16,583 bases of DNA from an uncultured Erysipelotrichaceae bacterium (lineage in GTDB: Bacteria > Bacillota_I > Bacilli_A > RF39 > UBA660). Shown here piece after piece: positions 12,881 through 16,583 of this stretch (position 1 is its first letter; the number at the start of each line of letters is the position of its first letter). Both the position numbers and the translations under genes were made by a program. The notes under the pieces are model-generated. The model had not been told where the DNA came from, did not search any database, and worked only from the letters and a program-made list of their open reading frames with translations. The stretch lies in the NCBI GenBank assembly GCA_902766875.1, contig CACXFI010000080.1, positions 1 to 16,583 of the forward strand, given 5' to 3'.

Positions 12881-15800
12881 TTTGGTACACCTCTTTCTTT
12901 TTATTTAGCTCCTTAATGGATGCTTCTAGTTCTTGATGGCATCTTGGATCATTTCTTTCTATATAGTCGGTATGAATATTTAAGTCTGTGTCAATATAGG
13001 CGATAAAATCTTCTCCTGCTACAAGTTCAATAACTTTATCTGCTTCTTCTAATGGTAATAATTCTGTTTGTTCATAGCTATTGGAATTATTTTGTTCTAT
13101 CATTTCTTTTAATAATTTATATTTATTTAATTTTTCATATATTTCTTTTGAATCTGTATATATTTTTACTTCATCTCTAAGAGTTTGATACTCTTCTATC
13201 CCTTCTTTACTGGTATTAATTGGAACATAATCAGTATCATTGGCCGTTGTGGCTAAGCATATTCCCCTTCCATTTAAATCAAAATAGAAATTTGGTAATC
13301 CTTCCTTTATATTTCCTGATATAGTAATAACTTCATCTGAATGAGTACTCATAGCATAGTCTGAAGTTATAAAAACATTATCTATTTTTCTTTTACTATC
13401 TTTTGACTCTTCTATTAATATATTAGCAACTTGTCTTATCGCCTTAACTACATCTTCATTATTATAATCTTTACTAACACTGTTTCTAAGTTCATTTAAA
13501 AATATTGAATTACCATTTCTAAATCCTGATACTCTACTTATAAACTCTCCTGTTTCTGGATTTGTTAATCTTATGTGGAAAGCATTAGGATTATTTTGAC
13601 AAAAATTATATAGTGATTCTCCAGCACCATTAATCCTCATACAAGCTCCTGTTCTTTCTCCATATGTCAGATTTATGGGATTAGTAAAATTACCTAGATT
13701 TACCTCTATTTGTTTTTCGCCTATAGATATTGCTTTATTAATGGGTTTAACTGTTATTGATTTTCTCTCATAAAGAGTTAATAGATTTTTAACACCTATT
13801 TCTAATCTTTCATCACGGTAATTCTTTATAGGAGCATCATTTGGTTTGGGATTTAATTTTAATAATTTGTTATCTTCTTCTCCAAATATTAATCTATATC
13901 TACTAGAACTACTTGAAAGTATATTGGCATAATTTAACATTAAAGGTAATGTTCTATCTTCTGGTTCTTTTTGTCTCATATATTCATTTATTTCTTTAAA
14001 TTTTGTAATAAGAGTAGCTATATCATAAATTTCAAATTCCATATTAGAATTGTCTAAAGCTTTTTTAAATATTTCTTCCCAATAAGTAAATTTATACTTA
14101 TTTAAATTTTGTTTTAATTCGTTATATAATAAATCATCTGTAAATACAGTTTGAGATAATTCATCAATATTTACTTCACTAATAATTTCAAAAATACTTT
14201 TTGAATCATAAATAGGTAATTGATATACTTTTTTTATTTCATTTCTATTTACATAAACTAGTGAAGTTAAATCTTTGCTATTACCTATAATTTCTTTTAT
14301 TTTCTTTATGTGGTGTTTAACTCTTTTATCTCCTTTTTGAGGATCAGACATAAAATTAATAAAATCTTTTAACAATGTTTCATTGTCTACTTCATTAGAA
14401 ATGTTATATTTTAAATTTTTAAATAATTCAAAACTTTTTTTGATAATTTCGGAATTATTTACAGGTTGTGGTAAATTAGTAAATCCTTTAGTGGGTTTAG
14501 AATTATTATTACATAATATTTTTATAATCTCATTTACTTGATACTTTTTTAAGCTAACAGGATCTAAAATAGATGATAGTTTTAATTCATACTTATATGT
14601 ATCACTATTTTCTTCTCTAAATTTTTCACGAAGATCTTTTATATAAATTTTATTAATACTGTATAATATTGTTAGATTATCTTTTTGATTTTTTTTATCT
14701 TTTATTTCTTTACTAATTTTTAATATAAATTCTAATGGAGAAGTTTCTAAAGAGGATAACTGTTCTTCTGTTAATATATTTAGCTTTTTTAGTTTAGATA
14801 TATTTATATTTTTCGATAAAATATTTAAATCATTTAGAGGTATAGGTAATCCTTCTGTTGTTAGAGCTGTTTTTATTCTAGGGAATCTATTTATATCATC
14901 ATTATATTTTGTTTTAAATCTAGCTTGCAATATAGAGTCGTGTATGTTTCTTGCATCCGATAAAGTTAATTTAGGTATATCAAATAGATTAAGATATTTT
15001 TCAAAGACAATATCACTAGAATTTATAGCTTTTTTCATATTATTATTTTCTATATAATATAAGAATTCATAACCAAATTTTTCTACAAACTTATCCAAAT
15101 GTTCTATATTTAAATTATATATTTTAGATATTCTTTCTCTTACTATGTTATAGAATTCTTTATTATAATTAGAAATTAAGTTTTCATTATGATTAATATA
15201 GTTCATTATGTTAAATAAATTTTCATCATGATTGTTTAAGACTAATTCTAATAATTCATTATCATTAGTCTTAAAAATCATATCTACAACATTAGTATCT
15301 AAATTTAGTATTTGTCCTTCTTTTAATTTTTGTTTTAATTTATCTTTATGGTTAATAAATTGATTATAATTATATATTTTATTTATAACTGATAAGTTAT
15401 TGTGATCAAGTAAATAATCAGTTAATTCTTGGTCATAGTGTGGAAGAGTTTTAGAATAGATCACTTCATAAAGATAAGGATTTTCTTTTAGTGTATTTTT
15501 TACTTTTTCATATAGCTCTTGAGTTATAACTGATGATAAATTCTGTTCTTGAAATATATATAAATAATCATATTTTTTATTATCTAGTATATATTCAAAT
15601 ATTTCTTTATATCTAGGAATTATTACTGGTGAATTGTAATAATAATTACCTATTTTTCTAATATTGCTACCAATTGATATATTCATATTTTTATCTATTA
15701 ATTTTTTTATGGTATCAACTATTAATTCTTCTCGAATTGATTTATCTAAATTACCATACTCAATTTCCTTTACATCTCCTGTAATATATCTTTCAAAATG

Positions 15801-16391
15801 ATTAATATAACCATTTTCTAATAGAGATATAATAAGTTCATCGTGATAATTACCTAAAAATGATACATCATTACAATTATATCCATATCCTTCTTCTATT
15901 AGTTCTCTGACCCTATCTATATATTTTTCATCCATTATTATAAAATTAAATATTGATAGATTTTTATTTTGTAAACAATAGTCAATAAAGCTTTCGTTAT
16001 CTAATAATTCTTCTGATATGTCTTTTATAATGTATTGTGGATCTTTAATTTTTTCTAAAAAATAATTATAATACTGTTCTTTATTATTAACATAGTTTAT
16101 TAATTCTAAATTAAAGTTACCTTCATCAATATATTTTATAAGTATGGTTTCTATTAAACTACTATTTTCAATAATTTCATTTTCATTAAGTATTATTTCT
16201 AAAAAACCAATAATACTATTAAAATCATATTTATTATCTAGTTCATTATTTTTTATTTTATTTATTATTCTATCTTTTAAATCTGTTTTTCTTATTATGG
16301 GATAATCTATTTCTTCTATTAAATTATCTAAAATTCCTTTTTCTAATTCTTGTGATATTTTATTATATCTTTCTATTTCATATTCTGTCAT
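12852..16391 (-). CDS. Large (1179 aa) uncharacterised solenoid-like protein
   Basis: I cannot name this protein. Residues about 1-850 are Asn/Ile/Leu/Lys-rich alpha-helical segments reminiscent of repeat solenoids, with repeated short motifs such as LL..N..S.I and a YNYNQF stretch near 344. No transmembrane span or signal peptide is visible. The C-terminal part (about 860-1090) is different: it has a compact conserved-looking core TYGERTGACMRINGAGE (909-925), then ETGEFISRVSGFRNGNSIFL (946-965) and NVFITSDYAMS (about 1003-1013). This looks like a real enzyme or binding domain with Cys917, Arg953 and Arg958 as candidate key residues. The tail is charged and coiled. It heads the operon with the CSD-like, kinase-like and SDR genes. 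AAAGAGAAG precedes the ATG. Confidence 0.6.
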   Translation of the reverse strand: MTEYEIERYNKISQELEKGILDNLIEEIDYPIIRKTDLKDRIINKIKNNELDNKYDFNSIIGFLEIILNENEIIENSSLIETILIKYIDEGNFNLELINYVNNKEQYYNYFLEKIKDPQYIIKDISEELLDNESFIDYCLQNKNLSIFNFIIMDEKYIDRVRELIEEGYGYNCNDVSFLGNYHDELIISLLENGYINHFERYITGDVKEIEYGNLDKSIREELIVDTIKKLIDKNMNISIGSNIRKIGNYYYNSPVIIPRYKEIFEYILDNKKYDYLYIFQEQNLSSVITQELYEKVKNTLKENPYLYEVIYSKTLPHYDQELTDYLLDHNNLSVINKIYNYNQFINHKDKLKQKLKEGQILNLDTNVVDMIFKTNDNELLELVLNNHDENLFNIMNYINHNENLISNYNKEFYNIVRERISKIYNLNIEHLDKFVEKFGYEFLYYIENNNMKKAINSSDIVFEKYLNLFDIPKLTLSDARNIHDSILQARFKTKYNDDINRFPRIKTALTTEGLPIPLNDLNILSKNINISKLKKLNILTEEQLSSLETSPLEFILKISKEIKDKKNQKDNLTILYSINKIYIKDLREKFREENSDTYKYELKLSSILDPVSLKKYQVNEIIKILCNNNSKPTKGFTNLPQPVNNSEIIKKSFELFKNLKYNISNEVDNETLLKDFINFMSDPQKGDKRVKHHIKKIKEIIGNSKDLTSLVYVNRNEIKKVYQLPIYDSKSIFEIISEVNIDELSQTVFTDDLLYNELKQNLNKYKFTYWEEIFKKALDNSNMEFEIYDIATLITKFKEINEYMRQKEPEDRTLPLMLNYANILSSSSSRYRLIFGEEDNKLLKLNPKPNDAPIKNYRDERLEIGVKNLLTLYERKSITVKPINKAISIGEKQIEVNLGNFTNPINLTYGERTGACMRINGAGESLYNFCQNNPNAFHIRLTNPETGEFISRVSGFRNGNSIFLNELRNSVSKDYNNEDVVKAIRQVANILIEESKDSKRKIDNVFITSDYAMSTHSDEVITISGNIKEGLPNFYFDLNGRGICLATTANDTDYVPINTSKEGIEEYQTLRDEVKIYTDSKEIYEKLNKYKLLKEMIEQNNSNSYEQTELLPLEEADKVIELVAGEDFIAYIDTDLNIHTDYIERNDPRCHQELEASIKELNKKKEVYQNETGKGHSK

Positions 16392-16417
16392 AATTATCTT
16401 CTCTTTCTTATATATTT

Positions 16418-16423
16418 ATTATA
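16418..16423 (-). promoter_or_regulatory. Candidate -10 box of the 16391-10575 operon
   Basis: Minus-strand TATAAT lies 26 nt before the start codon, and a TG-T-TATATA reading overlaps it. No convincing -35 is seen at 16-18 nt, so it would depend on an extended -10. The placement between an upstream terminator and the ATG is appropriate. Confidence 0.4.
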
Positions 16424-16473
16424 TAACATAATTATGTTTAATTTGTATATTTAACATTCTGTTAATATTAAAA

Positions 16474-16492
16474 CGGATATTTTACATATCCG
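16474..16492 (-). terminator. Terminator after the gene entering from the right
   Basis: A 7-bp perfect stem (CGGATAT, 16474-16480 with 16486-16492) with a 5-nt loop is followed on the minus strand by TTTTAATATT. It is immediately adjacent to the stop codon of the partial gene at 16493. Confidence 0.6.
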
Positions 16493-16583
16493 CTAGTTTT
16501 CTTTTAATTTTTTCTTTTTTAAGAGTAACATAATTATACCTATTAGAGATATTATTACTGTTATTATATTAGTTATAATATGA
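16493..16583 (-). CDS. C-terminus of a membrane-anchored protein (partial)
   Basis: Minus-strand codons from the right edge read 29 residues and a TAG stop at 16493-16495. About 20 hydrophobic residues (beginning IITNIITVIISLIGII) are followed by LLLKKKKLKEN. A single hydrophobic span with a basic tail at the very C-terminus is typical of a sortase sorting signal or of any tail-anchored/last-helix membrane protein. The diagnostic LPxTG-like motif would lie outside the window. Supported by the intact frame and the terminator just behind the stop. Confidence 0.55.
   Translation of the reverse strand, partial: HIITNIITVIISLIGIIMLLLKKKKLKEN

Noticed and set aside
1..16583. Mollicutes-type code with TGA as Trp
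   Set aside because: TGA ends the ABC ATPase frame in a normal ATGA overlap, and Trp codons are TGG; the reading frames are consistent with the standard bacterial code.
1..16583. CRISPR arrays, tRNA or rRNA genes, insertion sequences
   Set aside because: No regularly spaced repeats, no cloverleaf or rRNA signature and no transposase or terminal inverted repeats were seen. The duplicated tails at 6271-6415 lack any mobile element signature.

Overview
The window is very AT-rich, with short spacers, strong AAGGAGG-type ribosome binding sites and TATAAT -10 boxes often preceded by TG (extended -10). TGA is used as a stop (the ABC ATPase ends in TGA) and Trp is TGG, so this is the ordinary bacterial code. 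A class B-like sortase, a CpsB/YwqE-type phosphatase remnant and the overall gene style point to a low-GC Bacillota lineage, probably an uncultured gut-type Bacilli/Clostridia. The exact taxon cannot be read from the sequence. All genes except the sortase and one sortase fossil run on the minus strand.

Layout. (1) 3927 down to 132 is one compact minus-strand operon: an NT5C-type nucleotidase, RdgB/HAM1, a GNAT acetyltransferase, an AIG1/Pr6Pr-like membrane protein, a small polytopic membrane protein and a DUF362 protein. It ends in a stem-loop terminator. (2) 4050-4787 is a plus-strand sortase with its own extended -10 promoter. It converges on a 5'-truncated CpsB/YwqE-type phosphatase (4798-5313). 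(3) 5580-6206 is a monocistronic gene of unknown function behind a near-perfect sigma-A promoter. (4) 6271-6415 is a composite fossil: the 3' end of an SDR gene (minus strand) joined to the 3' end of a sortase gene (plus strand). Both are recognisable copies of genes that occur intact elsewhere in the window. (5) 10135 down to 6416 is an operon of ABC ATPase, two ABC-2 permeases (COG4586/4587/3694-type exporter), a P-loop kinase-like protein and a GNAT acetyltransferase. (6) 16391 down to 10575 is an operon of a 1179-residue solenoid-like protein, an overlapping small cold-shock-like protein, a 439-residue protein with a kinase-like C-terminus and an SDR oxidoreductase. The C-terminus of another membrane-anchored protein enters at the right edge.

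The most interesting stretch is the roughly 390-nt untranslated leader of the ABC operon (about 10528 to 10136, minus strand). After a consensus promoter it contains two copies of the same 75-76-nt structured RNA element. Each copy shares its closing-helix strand with a strong intrinsic terminator that follows. The copies show compensatory base changes in three helices, which supports a conserved RNA fold. Between them lies a 21-codon reading frame with a perfect Shine-Dalgarno sequence, which is itself buried in a long hairpin formed with the end of the reading frame. This looks like a tandem riboswitch or attenuator array combined with a leader peptide, controlling an exporter + kinase + acetyltransferase operon. 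I do not recognise the element as a known riboswitch class.
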